Shown one piece after another: positions 11,390 to 21,999 of a stretch of 64,000 nucleotides of DNA. How positions within the stretch are numbered: the first letter of the stretch is position 1; each line of letters begins with the position of its first letter. The position numbers and the translations under genes are program-made. The notes under the pieces are model-generated. The model saw only the letters and a program-made list of their open reading frames with translations, did not search any database and had not been told where the DNA came from. Source of the DNA: Myoxocephalus aenaeus (taxonomy: Eukaryota; Chordata; Actinopteri; Perciformes; Cottidae); NCBI GenBank assembly GCA_038501785.1, contig JBAMJR010000156.1:287501-351500 (forward strand). Direction: 5' to 3'.

Positions 11390-12447
11390 GTTTTTTTTTT
11401 TTTTTTTTGGGAGTAGTGAGATGCAGCAATTGAATCTGGATCAATTAAAGGCAGCAGCAAACAGAAAAGTCTTCAATCTGGACCTGCAGCTTTCAGGAAC
11501 CTTGTTCCAGATATGTGGAGCAGAAAAGCTGAACGCTGCTTCTCCATGTTTAGTTCTGACTCTTGGAACAGAAAGTAGACCCGTCCCAGACGACCTGAGG
11601 GGTCGGGATGGTTCATAAGGTAGACTAGTCCCAGACCACCTGAGGGGTCAGGATGGTTCATAAGGTAGACCAGCAGATCACAAACATACTTAGGCCCTAA
11701 ACCATTCAGTGCTTTATAAACCAGCAGCAGGATTTTCAAGTCAATTCTTTGTTTGACAGGAAGTCAGTGCAAAGACCTCAGAACTGGAGTGATGTGATCC
11801 ACTTTCCTGGTCTTAGTGAGGACTCGAGCTGCAGCGTTCTGAATCAGCTGCAGCTTTCTGATTGACTTTTTACAGAGGCCTGTGAACACACCGTTACAGT
11901 AGTCCAGTCTACTGAAGATAAATGCATGGACAAGTTTCTCCAAATCCCGTTGAGACATAAGTCCTCTAACCCTTGATATATTCTTCAGGTGGTAGTAGGC
12001 TGATTTTGTAATTGTCTTGATATGGCTGTTCAGGTTGAGGTCTGAATCCATAACTACACCTAGATTTCTGGCTTGGTTTGAGGTTTTTAACATCAGTGAT
12101 TGAAGCTGAGCGCTCACTTTCAATCGTTCGTCCTTGGGACCAAAAACAATTACTTCTGTTTTATCTTTATTTAATTGTTGAAAATTCTGGCACATCCAGT
12201 TATTGATTTCTTCAATGCATTTAGCCAGCCCTTGTATAGGTTCATAGTCCCCTGGTGATACAGTTATGTTACCCAGCCCTTGTATGGGACTATAGTCCCC
12301 TGGTGATATAGTTATGTAGATTTGTGTGTCATCTGCACAATTATGATAACACACTTTGTTGTTTTTCATAATCTGAGCCAGTGGAAGCATGTAGATGTTG
12401 AACAGAAGAGGCCCCAGTATTGAGCCTCGGGGAACACCACATATCAT
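11390..12447 (-). pseudogene. L2-like LINE reverse transcriptase, 5'-truncated
   Basis: On the minus strand, 12447 to about 11764 reads through the reverse transcriptase palm: G-V-P-R-G-S-I-L-G-P-L-L-F, then A-D-D-T-Q-I-Y-I (the Y of the YADD motif is replaced by C), then L-N-K-D-K-T-E-V-I-V-F-G and S-R-L-D-Y-C-N-G. The frame then shifts and the C-terminal part (K-I-L-L-L-V-Y-K-A-L-N-G-L-G-P-K-Y) continues to about 11473, with a 33-bp tandem duplication. This order is typical of L2-clade non-LTR elements. The copy lacks the endonuclease and fingers, as expected from 5' truncation, and ends in a T-run (poly-A on the element strand) near 11390-11408. It also has an internal duplication near 12219-12300. 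It is inactive. Confidence 0.85.
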
Positions 12448-12833
12448 CCTAGTCAGCTAAGATCAGTTACTTCAGTAAAAGTATCAATAGCACACACAAA
12501 TGAAAGCCTATCTTTGGCAAGTGTAATTCAAGAAATGAAAAATACACCTTACATATAGATATATTTTTCTTATAAGCTCATCATATGAATTGTGCTTCTC
12601 AATGTGTGATGTAAGCAGTCAGCTGTTTACAATGTAATAATTCAGAATGTAAGAAAATGACAATAGTTGACACATTGACGCTATGCACTATAATACACTA
12701 TACACTACATACATAATACAACATACAGTAGTGTACAGGTATGATGACACATTTGAATGCTTTAGAAATGGTAATAACCACAGAAGAAGAGAGTCTTGAA
12801 CGAGCGCAGCAGTTACAGGTGTGTGTTCTCTCA

Positions 12834-12915
12834 GGGTCCAACATGCTCTATGACAGTGTCAGCGCTTCCCCAGATATGCATTTAGTGTTTGGCCTCCACG
12901 AGAGTCACATTCAGG
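12834..12915 (+). CDS. Candidate coding exon of unknown gene, copy 1
   Basis: An 82-bp stretch is bounded by a good acceptor (TTCTCTCAG) and donor (GTGAGTG) and is open in one phase, reading S-N-M-L-Y-D-S-V-S-A-S-P-D and on to H-L-V-F-G-L-H-E-S-H-I-Q. It begins with two bases of a split codon and ends with two. The same exon with the same splice sites is present at 34719-34800 in a ~0.5 kb duplicated block. I do not recognise the protein and see no matching exons nearby, so it may be a stranded exon of a broken gene or chance. Confidence 0.35.
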
Positions 12916-13029
12916 GTGAGTGTGCTTTATGTTGAGCCTCTCCTGTCTTTAAACAGGAAGTGTTGCTGTCACTGTACATATTGATGCATTGATAATTATA
13001 TATGATACATTATTAATAATTAAAATACA

Positions 13030-13216
13030 ATAATACAATTCTTCTTCTGAAATAAATGCTTTTACTTTTAGTATTTAGAGTATATTTTGATGTTAGTACT
13101 TTTGTACTTTAACTTTAGTACATTGTCTTATGCAGGACTTGTACTAGTATTTCTACACTGTGGTACTGCTACTTTGACTTGAGTCAAAGATCTGAGTACT
13201 TCTTCCACCACTGAGT
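13030..13216 (-). mobile_element. hAT-like terminal fragment in the gene A 3' flank
   Basis: Reverse complement begins CAGTGGTGGAAGAAGTACTC at 13216 and continues with the CAAAGTAGCAGTACCACAGT segment seen at 5441, 29116, 39545 (minus), 43654 and 60556. It sits at the same distance from each MABP-like gene or orphan flank, so it inserted before the gene family was duplicated. Confidence 0.65.
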
Positions 13217-13675
13217 CCAGAACATCACTGTTATCAGTTTGATGAATGATTTGTCAGCATGATAACAGTGATGGAACTAAGGTGATGAAACACATGAAAA
13301 CACTCAAAGTCAACTTTCTATAGAGAATGAAGCAAACACACTTCACATGCAGAGTTGTCTTTATTGAAAAGCAGGAAATGTGCAGAATAAAGTGATACAG
13401 ATAATTAATATTCAATCATTCATTTACATTGTTGAACAAAACATATTTGAAATAGTTTGATTGATTTCATTGACATCAGGTTTAACAAGAGAAATCATAT
13501 ACTGTTGATACTTTCTGATATTAACAGTAGTATTACTGTAATATAACTATCACATTGTTTCATAGTGGACAAAAAGAGAGAAAATTTAAAGAGACCATCA
13601 CCAAATGATTTAACAATATTGTTGGAGTAGAGACTCCTCTGCTCTGCCACCATGAAGAAGGCTTTTCTCAGCCCT

Positions 13676-14554
13676 TCACTGATTAACACACAGGTACTCA
13701 GTCTGGCCTACAGTGCCCTGGTTGAGATTTCTTTTTATGACATCAACACCAGCCGTCTCATACGCTTGAATCTGATCTGGCTCGAAAAGCGTGCTGATGG
13801 CTTTAATGGGTTTGTTGGGTCCCTCTTTCTTGTACCACAGGTACACAGAGGCCCCACCGGTCGCCTCGTTCAGGTTAACTGGCACTTGTGTGTATTTCTG
13901 CTGCTCCAGGGTTTTCATCTGGATATCATTGATAGAGACCTGCAGAAGATGGAGAGCGAGCTTGGGGTCGGTGGTCTGACGGTACCAGATGAAGATGGGG
14001 GCTCCTCCTGCACCCTTATTGGTATCTTCATCCACACGGATGAAACCTTTTTTCGCCAAATCTTCGTCTGTTGCGTAGGAAGCAGTGGCATCGACCTTGT
14101 CGATGTAGGTTTGTTTCTCTCTCTTCACCCAGACGTAGATCCACTTCCCTCCAGCCCCGTGGTTCAGATTACAGGCCAGTCTCTCCCAGTCTTGGGTGAA
14201 CTTCTGGGCTTCAGCTTCTGCATCAGTGGTGACATCGATCTTCTGTATGGGGGTATCATTCGGTGTGTTCCCTTTGAAGAACCAAAGGTTGATGGGATCA
14301 CCTCCGTTTCCAGTATTGAGATTTTTAGGGATCTTTGTGTACCCTGCATTCTCGAATCCAACACTCATTTCATAGTTGAATGTAACTTGAAGCCTGGTGA
14401 TTGGGTTTGGGCCAGATTTGTACCAAAGATAGATGGTGTTTCCTCCTGCCCCATCATTCAGATTAAAATTGACTTTCGTAAAGCCATTTGATTTGAGCGT
14501 TGTCTCTTGCTCTTTATTCAGGGAGACATCAAGTTCAGAGATGTTGGTGGTCAT
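13676..14554 (-). CDS. MABP-like beta-prism repeat protein, paralogue A
   Basis: A 292-residue protein is encoded in one exon. The ATG at 14554 is preferred because it has a good context (CACCATGACC) nine bases downstream of a splice acceptor; the in-frame ATG eight codons earlier lies in the intron. Six repeats of about 45-50 residues each end in a block like L-N-x-G-A-G-G-x-x-I-Y-L-W-Y (near residues 32-45, 78-91, 129-142, 178-191, 228-242 and 276-288). Threefold repeats of this kind suggest two MABP-type beta-prism domains; proteins with such folds bind membranes or carbohydrates, but the role here is unknown. There is no signal peptide or membrane segment, so it is predicted cytosolic or unconventionally secreted. 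Paralogues: 42124-43032 and 59045-59923. The W-V-K-R-E-K-Q-T-Y-I block is identical in all three. A is the most diverged of the three. The frame is intact. Confidence 0.85.
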   Translation of the reverse strand: MTTNISELDVSLNKEQETTLKSNGFTKVNFNLNDGAGGNTIYLWYKSGPNPITRLQVTFNYEMSVGFENAGYTKIPKNLNTGNGGDPINLWFFKGNTPNDTPIQKIDVTTDAEAEAQKFTQDWERLACNLNHGAGGKWIYVWVKREKQTYIDKVDATASYATDEDLAKKGFIRVDEDTNKGAGGAPIFIWYRQTTDPKLALHLLQVSINDIQMKTLEQQKYTQVPVNLNEATGGASVYLWYKKEGPNKPIKAISTLFEPDQIQAYETAGVDVIKRNLNQGTVGQTEYLCVNQ

Positions 14555-14563
14555 GGTGGGTAA

Positions 14564-14918
14564 CTGCAGAAAAGACACATCATGAATAAACAGTTAGCAG
14601 CATGTCTTTGTGTCTTCAGGTGAGCTCCAATAGTATCACTACAAATTAAAATATCAGAACTCAAATATGGATCACCATAATGACATCTAAAATAAACTAC
14701 TTTTTAAATGTGCATGTACACTACCACCATTTACACTCCTCACAGTGAATATAATAGAGTAAGATCTGAAATAGCAAACTGTTTGTTCCACAACAAGACA
14801 ACAATACATTCTTGAAGACTTACGTGTCTGCTGACAGTCAATGAAAGAGCGGCAGGAAGAAGTCAGCTGGTCCTCTGGATTCTGTTGTAATGACTGCAGG
14901 TCAGCTGGCTTTATATAG
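14564..14918 (-). promoter_or_regulatory. Promoter, noncoding exon 1 and intron of paralogue A
   Basis: Reading on the minus strand: a TATA box (CTATATAAAG, 14909-14918), a noncoding exon ending CAGACAC at 14824, a donor GTAAGT (14818-14823), a ~260-bp intron, and the acceptor TTTTCTGCAG ending at 14564. All elements are conserved in the two plus-strand paralogues, which supports the splice model. An apparent 84-residue frame through exon 1 and intron is not the protein. Confidence 0.75.
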
Positions 14919-15059
14919 AGAACAGAGACGCTGGAGCTCATTGTTTAAATATTAACCGTGAGTCATATTCCAAAGAAAATCATATATTATCAAACCAAAC
15001 TGATATCTTGATGATCTTTAAGTAGATATCATACAACTCAGCCTCCCAATTCCTGCTAA

Positions 15060-15600
15060 AACAGCTCATGTGTGTTTTTCTGTCTATCAATCATTTCCAG
15101 CTCAATAAAGCAAAATGTTGCAGCTGGACAATTTGGATTAAACATGATATCTTAATATCTTAAATTCTCCGACGCTCTCTTCTAACATGATGTTTAAACT
15201 TCATAGCTCTGACCTCGGCTGTCTCAAGCTTTCTCCAGCGTTGGGCCCTCTCTGTCCTGCTGGTATCCTTCTGACGGGTCGGTCTCAATGAATCTATTCA
15301 TTCTAGCACTTCAAGTCAAAGTCTGTGCTGCTGAAGAGAATATAGGTTCTCCCTCTTGTCCTGTGCTCTTCCATCAGCACGCTTTGTGTTCTTATGAAGT
15401 GTTGGTGCAGCTGTGTATAAAGTCACAGCTGCTTTTAGAAAGGTAACAACTGTTTCCTTGTTGGGCAGATTCAGCTTTATTCTTGTTGTTTGCATTCAGC
15501 TAACGTTTTCTTCATCATGGCCAATGATAGTTCCTTTAAACATGAGGCTTGAAAGACCTCCTGAATTCTCTTTAAGAGCACTTTTAACTCATAAGGAATT
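15060..15600. other. No gene recognised
   Basis: Upstream flank of paralogue A. The first part (to about 15110) matches the sequence upstream of paralogue C at 58470-58560. The rest has no exon-like or repeat structure I can name. Confidence 0.5.
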
Positions 15601-15607
15601 TCTTAAG

Positions 15608-16448
15608 GTAAAAGACTGGGTTAAGGATTTTCACTTTTACTTTTTAGACTTTATACAAAGTTGTCTTTCTTGAAATGTGCAGAATAAAGTGATACAGAGA
15701 CTTAACATTCAATCATTCATGAACATTGTTGAAAACATCGGTTTTCACAGACGGCTAGTTCAACAGCAGAACCCATGTACTATTGATACTGTCTGTTATC
15801 ACCAGTATTACTGTAATATAATTATATTTATATTGTTTTATAAAAAAGAGAGAAAACATTAAGGGAGGCTGTGAGCAAAATGATTTAACAACATTGTTGG
15901 ACTGTGCCTCTTCATATCAGTCTGATCTCCTTCAACCTTATGTTCCATCCTGTCCCCTTCCTCTGGAAAGCTGACATCAAACAGTTGAGCTCTTTAAATC
16001 CAGACTTAAATCTCATCTTTTTGTCCTCACCCTCAGTTATTTGTTCTTTCTTTGATCACTTCAGGCCTCGTACCTGTTACCATCATCCTTCCAGCAGGTC
16101 AGTCATTGTGCAATCATTACCTGGAGGAGTCATTTTCCAATGAATTTTTCTTATCACCTGTTTACATCACCCTTTGAACAGGTCAGTCATTGTTCTATCA
16201 TTATCTGAAGGCGTCATGTTCCAATACATTTTTATTTTTCCAAATACTGTGCAAAAAGAGATGAAACAGACGTTGGTTACTTTTAATTCCATTCTCACAC
16301 TCAACCTCAGATGTTCCGCCACAACAAGACTTAAAGCTTTCTTGGTCCAGGGCCAGTGATGTTTGGGTCTCATCCTGTGTGTTTCCTTTCTATCTGTGTG
16401 AATGGTGGACTTAATATTTTACTCTTGTGTGTTTATGCCTTGCCTTAA
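15608..16448 (-). repeat. Tandem unit with orphan MABP-family 3' flank, copy 1
   Basis: 15655-15910 is, in reverse orientation, the 3' flank that follows the MABP-like genes (compare 13350-13630 and 43240-43510): AATGTGCAGAATAAAGTGAT, then the TATTACTGTAATATAATTAT stretch and ATTTAACAACATTGTTGGAC. No coding exon follows. 15900-16400 then carries LINE-like sequence with an F-K-S-R-L-like end and the GGCCAGTGATGTTTGG module. The unit is repeated from 16449 and continues beyond a hAT insertion at 19619-19990. Confidence 0.65.
15868..15875. other. Empty site corresponding to the 16727 hAT insertion
   Basis: GCTGTGAG followed by CAAAATGATTTAACAACA here is uninterrupted. In the next tandem unit the equivalent GCTATGAG is duplicated on both sides of a 2.9 kb hAT element. 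Confidence 0.85.
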
Positions 16449-16726
16449 GTTAAAAGACTGGGTTAAGGATTTTCACTTTTACTTTTTACACTTTATACAA
16501 AGTTGTCTTTCTTGAAATGTGCAGAATAAAGTGATACAGAGACTTAACAGTCAATCATTCATGAACATTGTTGAAAACAGCAATTTAAAGTGTAAGAGAT
16601 GGCTAGTTTAACAGCAGAACCCATATACTATTGATACTGTCTGATGTCATCAGGAGTATTACTGTAATATAATTATATTTATATTGTTTTATAAAAAGGA
16701 GAGAAAACATTAAGGAAGGCTATGAG
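16449..16726 (-). repeat. Tandem unit, copy 2 (left part)
   Basis: Repeats 15608-15875 with a few substitutions and small indels (AAGACTGGGTTAAGGATTTT through AAGGCTATGAG). It is cut at 16726 by the hAT element and resumes at 19619. Confidence 0.85.
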
Positions 16727-19618
16727 CAGAGCCACCAAACAAATAAAATAAAATAAAATACAAATATTTATAATTTGTATTAATTATACAAATTATAATA
16801 ATATTAATAAATTATACAAATTGTCAATATTTGTGTTTTTGAGCTATGGAATATACCCAGTAGTATTTGTAAAATAGGATATCTGCGCAAAAAATATGCT
16901 TTTCCTGCTTGTCCTCTCTGCTAGTGCACATCTCTGCTGCTAGTGCACGTCTCTGCTGCTAGTGCACGTCTCTGCTGCTAGTGCACGTCTCTGCTGCTAG
17001 TGCACATCTCTGCTGCTAGTGCACGTCTCTGCTGCTGGTGCACGTCTCTGCTGCTAGTGCACATCTCTGCTGCTAGTGCACGTCTTTACTGCTGGTGCAC
17101 GTCTCTGCTGCTAGTGCACGTCTCTGCTGCTAGTGCACATCTCTGCTGCTAGTGCACGTCTCTGCTGCTAGTGCACGTCTCTGCTGCTAGTGCACGTCTC
17201 TGCTGCTAGTGCACGTCTCTACTGCTAGTGCACGTCTCTGCTGCTAGTGCACGTCTCTGCTGCTAGTGCACGTCTCTGCTGCTAGTGCACGTCTCTGCTG
17301 CTAGTGCACGTCTCTACTGCTAGTGCACGTCTCTGCTGCTAGTGCACGTCTCTGTTGCTAGTGCACGTCTCTACTGCTAGTGCACGTCTCTGCTGCTAGT
17401 GCACATCTCTACTGCTAGTGCACGTCTCTGCTGCTAGTGCACGTCTCTGTTGCTAGTGCACGTCTCTGCTGCTGGTGCACGTCTCTGCTGCTAGTGCACG
17501 TCTCTACTGCTAGTGCACGTCTCTGCTGCTAGTGCACGTCTCTGCTGCTAGTGCACGTCTCTGCTGCTAGTGCACGTCTCTACTGCTAGTGCACGTCTCT
17601 GCTGCTAGTGCACGTCTCTGTTGCTAGTGCACGTCTCTGCTGCTAGTGCACATCTCTGCTGCTAGTGCACGTCTCTGCTGCTAGTGCACGTCTCTGCTGC
17701 TAGTGCACGTCTCTGCTGCTGGTGCACGTCTCTGCTGCTAGTGCACATCTCTGCTGCTAGTGCACGTCTCTGCTGCTAGTGCACGTCTCTGCTGCTAGTG
17801 CACATCTCTGCTGCTAGTGCACGTCTCTGCTGCTAGTGCACGTCTCTGCTGCTAGTGCACGTCTCTACTGCTAGTGCACGTCTCTACTGCTAGTGCACAT
17901 CTCTGTTGCTAGTGCACGTCTCTGCTGCTAGTGCACGTCTCTGCTGCTAGTGCACGTCTCTGCTGCTAGTGCACGTCTCTGCTGCTAGTGCACGTCTCTG
18001 CTGCTAGTGCACGTCTCTACTGCTAGTGCACGTCTCTACTGCTAGTGCACGTCTCTGCTGCTAGTGCACGTCTCTGCTGCTAGTGCACGTCTCTACTGCT
18101 AGTGCACGTCTCTGCTGCTAGTGCACGTCTCTGCTGCTAGTGCACGTCTCTACTGCTAGTGCACGTCTCTGCTGCTAGTGCACGTACTGGGGCCAGATCC
18201 ATTTGGCCCAAGAAAGACGGGTCTAATACGCAGTTTAGCCAATCACTGATTAAAGATATAAATGAGTGATATACAATTCATCCAATCAGCGCCCTAAAAA
18301 AGACTCACGGAGCGGCTAGTCTCCCCAGGGTGCTCGTTCCCGTGTCTCGTGCTCGTCAGGGCTCGTCTCTCAAGGTGCGCGCCACCCATTATAACAACAC
18401 GACAGCGGCGAGCAGGAGCACTGCTCTTCAAAGAAGACCAAACGCTAACTCCCGTATCTGTCCCTGCTGGATCGGTCCATGTTGATTTAAAAAGCAAGCA
18501 TGGAAAGTAAAATACGGCGTTAGCACGACTGCATCCAGCAGCTAGCTTAGCCAAACCGTCCTGGTGTAGCTTAGCCGTCTGCACAGAAGCTGCTTCCCTT
18601 TTACGCCAGTCTGTTGTCTTACGGTGAGGTCCGGTTGATCTGGGACCAGGTGTTTCACCTGTAGTTTCTCCGCCATAGGTCTCCTCTCATTGGGTGTTGG
18701 AGGAGAGATTATACCGAGTAAGGGACATGAATCACTTGTCGGAAAAATTAAGAAACCATGAGAACACCAGGAGGACACACATGGATAACTCTGTCACGCT
18801 ACTAACATAGCATATCAAGCTAAGTCAACATCGCTACTCATGGACACATACAGGACTGCGGTGAAGAAACACAATGAGGTGGATTAAAAGGGGCACATTT
18901 TATCAAAAATAATTGATTGTGTGAAGTTTTGTGGGGCTTTTGAGTTGGTCTTGCATGACGAGACTGACTCCTGAGTTCTGGAGGAGCACCGTAACAGACA
19001 GCGTTCTTAAAGACACGGCACACAACGAGTTGTTGGACGGCATGCTGGCGGTTATTATATGACATGTAAGTAACCCAATTTGTGTTCTGGCTTTAGAAAC
19101 TGTTTGTCGATCAATGTTGTTGTTTTTTGTTGCATGTGTTTTACCTGCGTTAAGATGAGATGCTTTTATTTTTTCGCGATCTATCTGTCGGAGGGGTATG
19201 CGACATGAAATATATAGCCGAGGGTTTATCTTGCGCCTATACTGTACAATACTAATAAAATAACAACACGATGGTCCGTTAGGTGGCATAAGACGGCAAC
19301 CACTTTTATTCTCCTCTCACTCGAACGTTTCTTCCTCTCCTCTTCTTCCGTTTCCCCTTCACAATAAAAGCCCCAGAAACATACACCAGAACACTGCTTC
19401 CTGGAGAACTGTTTAAATACACAATAGCTTATATATTATAATATACTGAATTGTATGAATAAGATGTCTTTATTATGTCAAAGTGTTGGAGTAAATGTTA
19501 AATATGTAACTGCAAAGTAGTAATGCGTGATACCTTTTGTTGCATTGAATCATAGGGGGATGTTTGCTGAAATTGATTAGATGGCCCTACCAAAAACAAT
19601 TGCCACGAGCCGCCACTG
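16727..19618. mobile_element. hAT element with exact 8-bp target duplication
   Basis: The element starts CAGAGCCACCAAACAA at 16727 and ends with GAGCCGCCACTG at 19618 (reverse complement CAGTGGCGGCTC). It is flanked by GCTATGAG at 16719-16726 and 19619-19626, the 8-bp duplication expected of hAT transposition. The right half matches the 7681-10716 element in reverse orientation. About 1.26 kb of the left half is a 19-bp minisatellite. I found no intact transposase frame, so it is non-autonomous. The tandem copy at 15868 gives the unoccupied site. Confidence 0.9.
16921..18185. repeat. 19-bp minisatellite, about 66 copies
   Basis: Tandem copies of CTGCTAGTGCACGTCTCTG. Two positions vary repeatedly between units (CACGTC or CACATC; CTGCTG or CTACTG), giving a readable variant map along the array. 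The unit contains GTGCAC, a 6-bp palindrome. The array lies wholly inside the hAT element. Confidence 0.97.
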
Positions 19619-19995
19619 GCTATGAGCAAAATGATTTAACAACATTGTTGGACTGTGCCTCTTCATATCAGTCTGATCTCCTTCAACCTTATGTTCCATC
19701 TTGTCCCCTTCCTCTGGAAAGCTGACATCAAACAGTTGAGCTCTTTAAATCCAGACTTAAATCTCATCTTTTTGTCCTCACCCTCAGTTATTTGTTCTTT
19801 CTTTGATCACTTCAGGCCTCGTACCTGTTACCATCATCCTTCCAGCAGGTCAGTCATTGTGCAATCATTACCTGAAGGAGTCATGTTCCAACGAATTCTT
19901 CATAGCACCTGTTTACATCGACCTTTGTTCAGGTCAGTCATTGTGCAATCGTTACCTGAAGGAGTTCCAAGGAATTGGAGGGCTGACTCCGTAAG
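19619..19995 (-). repeat. Tandem unit, copy 2 (right part)
   Basis: Continues the unit broken at 16726 and matches 15868-16160. It ends near a block GGCTGACTCCGTAAGGAGAG that also appears reversed near 3630-3660 and 27290-27320. Confidence 0.8.
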
Positions 19996-20030
19996 GAGAG
20001 GGAGTCAGACAACTCCCCTCGGGATTCACG

Positions 20031-20032
<2 letters not shown>

Positions 20033-20118
<86 letters not shown>

Positions 20119-20330
20119 TCCGACACACAATCACACACACACCTACCCCCCCAAACACCCAAACACACACCTACACACAGAATTAGAATCACAAACGCGC
20201 ACACATACACACACACACGCACATCTACACACACGCACAAAAATACACACACACACGGACACAAACACACATACACACATGCACACAATCCCAAACACGC
20301 ACACCTACACGATGTGTCATGATCTTTCTG
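20033..20330. repeat. (CA)n microsatellite with degenerate CA-rich tail
   Basis: A pure CA tract to 20114 is followed by about 200 bp of decayed CA-rich sequence with CACACGCAC variants. Open frames across it on both strands are repeat products. Confidence 0.95.
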
Positions 20331-20439
20331 ACGGGTCACTCTCAGTCTCAAAGACTCTAATAAGTCCATCACTTAAAGTCAAACAATGTTTCTTTGACCC
20401 TGTTCACATCACCCTTTGTTCAGGTCAGTGAAATACTTT

Positions 20440-21190
20440 ATTTTACACAGGTGTGTTCTGTTTGAACTCACTCAAAACCAAAATAAAGGAGAAACGAGAA
20501 GCTGCCAGGGTACAAAGATAAACTACCAAAGAAAAGTTCAATATCTACCCTGAACATGAGAATGCTGGATTCACCCCACGTCTGTTATGTTGTTCATTCT
20601 TTTAAAGAAAAGAAGACGCGTTATGTTTTACTCTCTTATTCTGGAAAAACACAAATGATCTTGTAACAACAAAATAAGTTTAATTTGTGTGAAGTCGTCT
20701 ATATCAGTACAAGATTAACAACAATTTAATATATTTACAATAAATTATAGAGATGAAGTAATATAAAATTGTGGAGCAGATTATCACTCCACCTTATCAC
20801 TATGCTTCTCATGTTGGATACTGTGTCCAGTGTATTTCATTTCCTCCATAGCATTCTAGCAGCTCCTAAGGAACATGGCTTTATCCTGCAGTGATCTTGA
20901 ATCCTCCCATTTAATTTGGGGCCAGAATAGAGCCTTTTCAAAGCACAGAAGATCTTGTGTTTGTTTCCAAAGTTTTCTTTTGTAGCTCTTTAGCTCTCAG
21001 GTAGCCTCTATTTGAGGACATGCACTCACAGCTGTTGACTAGTGCAACGTTTCCCCGTTACCGACTTGGGTGTCCCGAGCACAATGACAGCAACAGACCA
21101 GGTTTGAGGGTTCTCAATGCTTTTTGTTTTAGTGTTCTTTTGCAGGTATTTGTACTCGCGCCCCTCTCTCCGGCTACTCCCGTATATATA
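20440..21190. other. No gene recognised
   Basis: I see no exon-like frame, terminal repeats or named repeat in this stretch. It abuts the gypsy fragment on its right. Confidence 0.5.
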
Positions 21191-21204
21191 TTGGGGAGAT
21201 GGAA

Positions 21205-21723
21205 TCACCAATATTCCAGCTTCCTTTCAAACGCGCACTGCACGGCACCTTTCTGGGTCAGGTCAGTCAAGGGTCTGGTCAGATCCGCAAAGTTCGGGAT
21301 GAAGCGCCTGTAATAACCCGCCAGCCCAAGAAACTTCCTCATCTGTTTTTTAGTCTTGGGCCGCGGGCAAGCTGCGATGGCAGCAGTCTTGTCCACCTGA
21401 GGGCGCACCTGCCCACCGCCCAAGTGGTACCCCAGATACCGTACCTCCCTCCATACAACTGCACACTTCCCCTGGTTGGCGGTGAGCCCAGCCTGCCTCA
21501 GGGACTCCAGCACCGCGCCCACCCGCTGCTCATGCTCCAAGTAGGCGGCAGCATATGCAGCGTGCGGACGCAGCACTCGGTCCATGAGGCGTTGGAAAGC
21601 GAACCAAACAACCCAAAGGGAAGCGTGGTGAGTTGGTACAGACCAAACGGAGTGGAGAAGGCCGTTTTCCCTGTACTCCAGTGACAGAGGAATCTGCCAG
21701 TAGCCCTTGGTCATAAGCGTCAT
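21205..21723 (-). pseudogene. Ty3/gypsy reverse transcriptase fragment, copy 2
   Basis: Minus-strand frame of 172 residues: T-K-G-Y-W-Q-I-P-L, then F-Q-R-L-M-D-R-V-L-R-P-H, then G-L-T-A-N-Q-G-K-C, R-Y-L-G-Y-H-L-G, and F-L-G-L-A-G-Y-Y-R-R-F-I-P-N-F. This is the palm, thumb and connection of a Ty3/gypsy reverse transcriptase. The segment that should hold the catalytic Y-x-D-D (between A-A-Y and L-E-H-E) is deleted, so the enzyme is dead even though the frame is open. It is the longer copy of the fragment at 1-339. Confidence 0.85.
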
Positions 21724-21991
21724 AATTTATTTAAAAAAGTTAATAAATAAAAAGGGAATGAATGCAGCTCAGTCAGCCAGCCTTGCCTCAGACACGGGCC
21801 GACTGCCCCACCTTGTGGAGAAGGAGGAGAACTACAGGTCAACCACATGAATACGTGCACACAGCTCCCTGCTGTAAGGACACACGTGGAAGTATTAGAA
21901 GCTGCAGTAATAAAAGCAGAAGTAGTACTACACTACTATTACTTATTCTACTGCTACTAGTATCCCTCACGATTGTGACACGTAAGCAAGT
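21724..21991 (+). repeat. Inverted-arm repeat, left arm of copy 2
   Basis: Pairs with the reverse-orientation copy at 31440-31712. The similarity continues beyond the hAT insertion at 24119-24176. Confidence 0.75.
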
Positions 21992-21999
21992 AGCTTACA

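Noticed and set aside
13652..14491. 279-residue plus-strand frame opposite paralogue A
   Set aside because: Antisense shadow of the real coding exon; the minus-strand repeats and start context are clear.
16921..18185. CRISPR-like array
   Set aside because: Units are head-to-tail without unique spacers; it is a minisatellite inside a hAT element.
19655..20431. 258-residue open frame rich in T-H repeats
   Set aside because: It crosses a CA microsatellite and repeat relics; no domain and no splice-defined exons.
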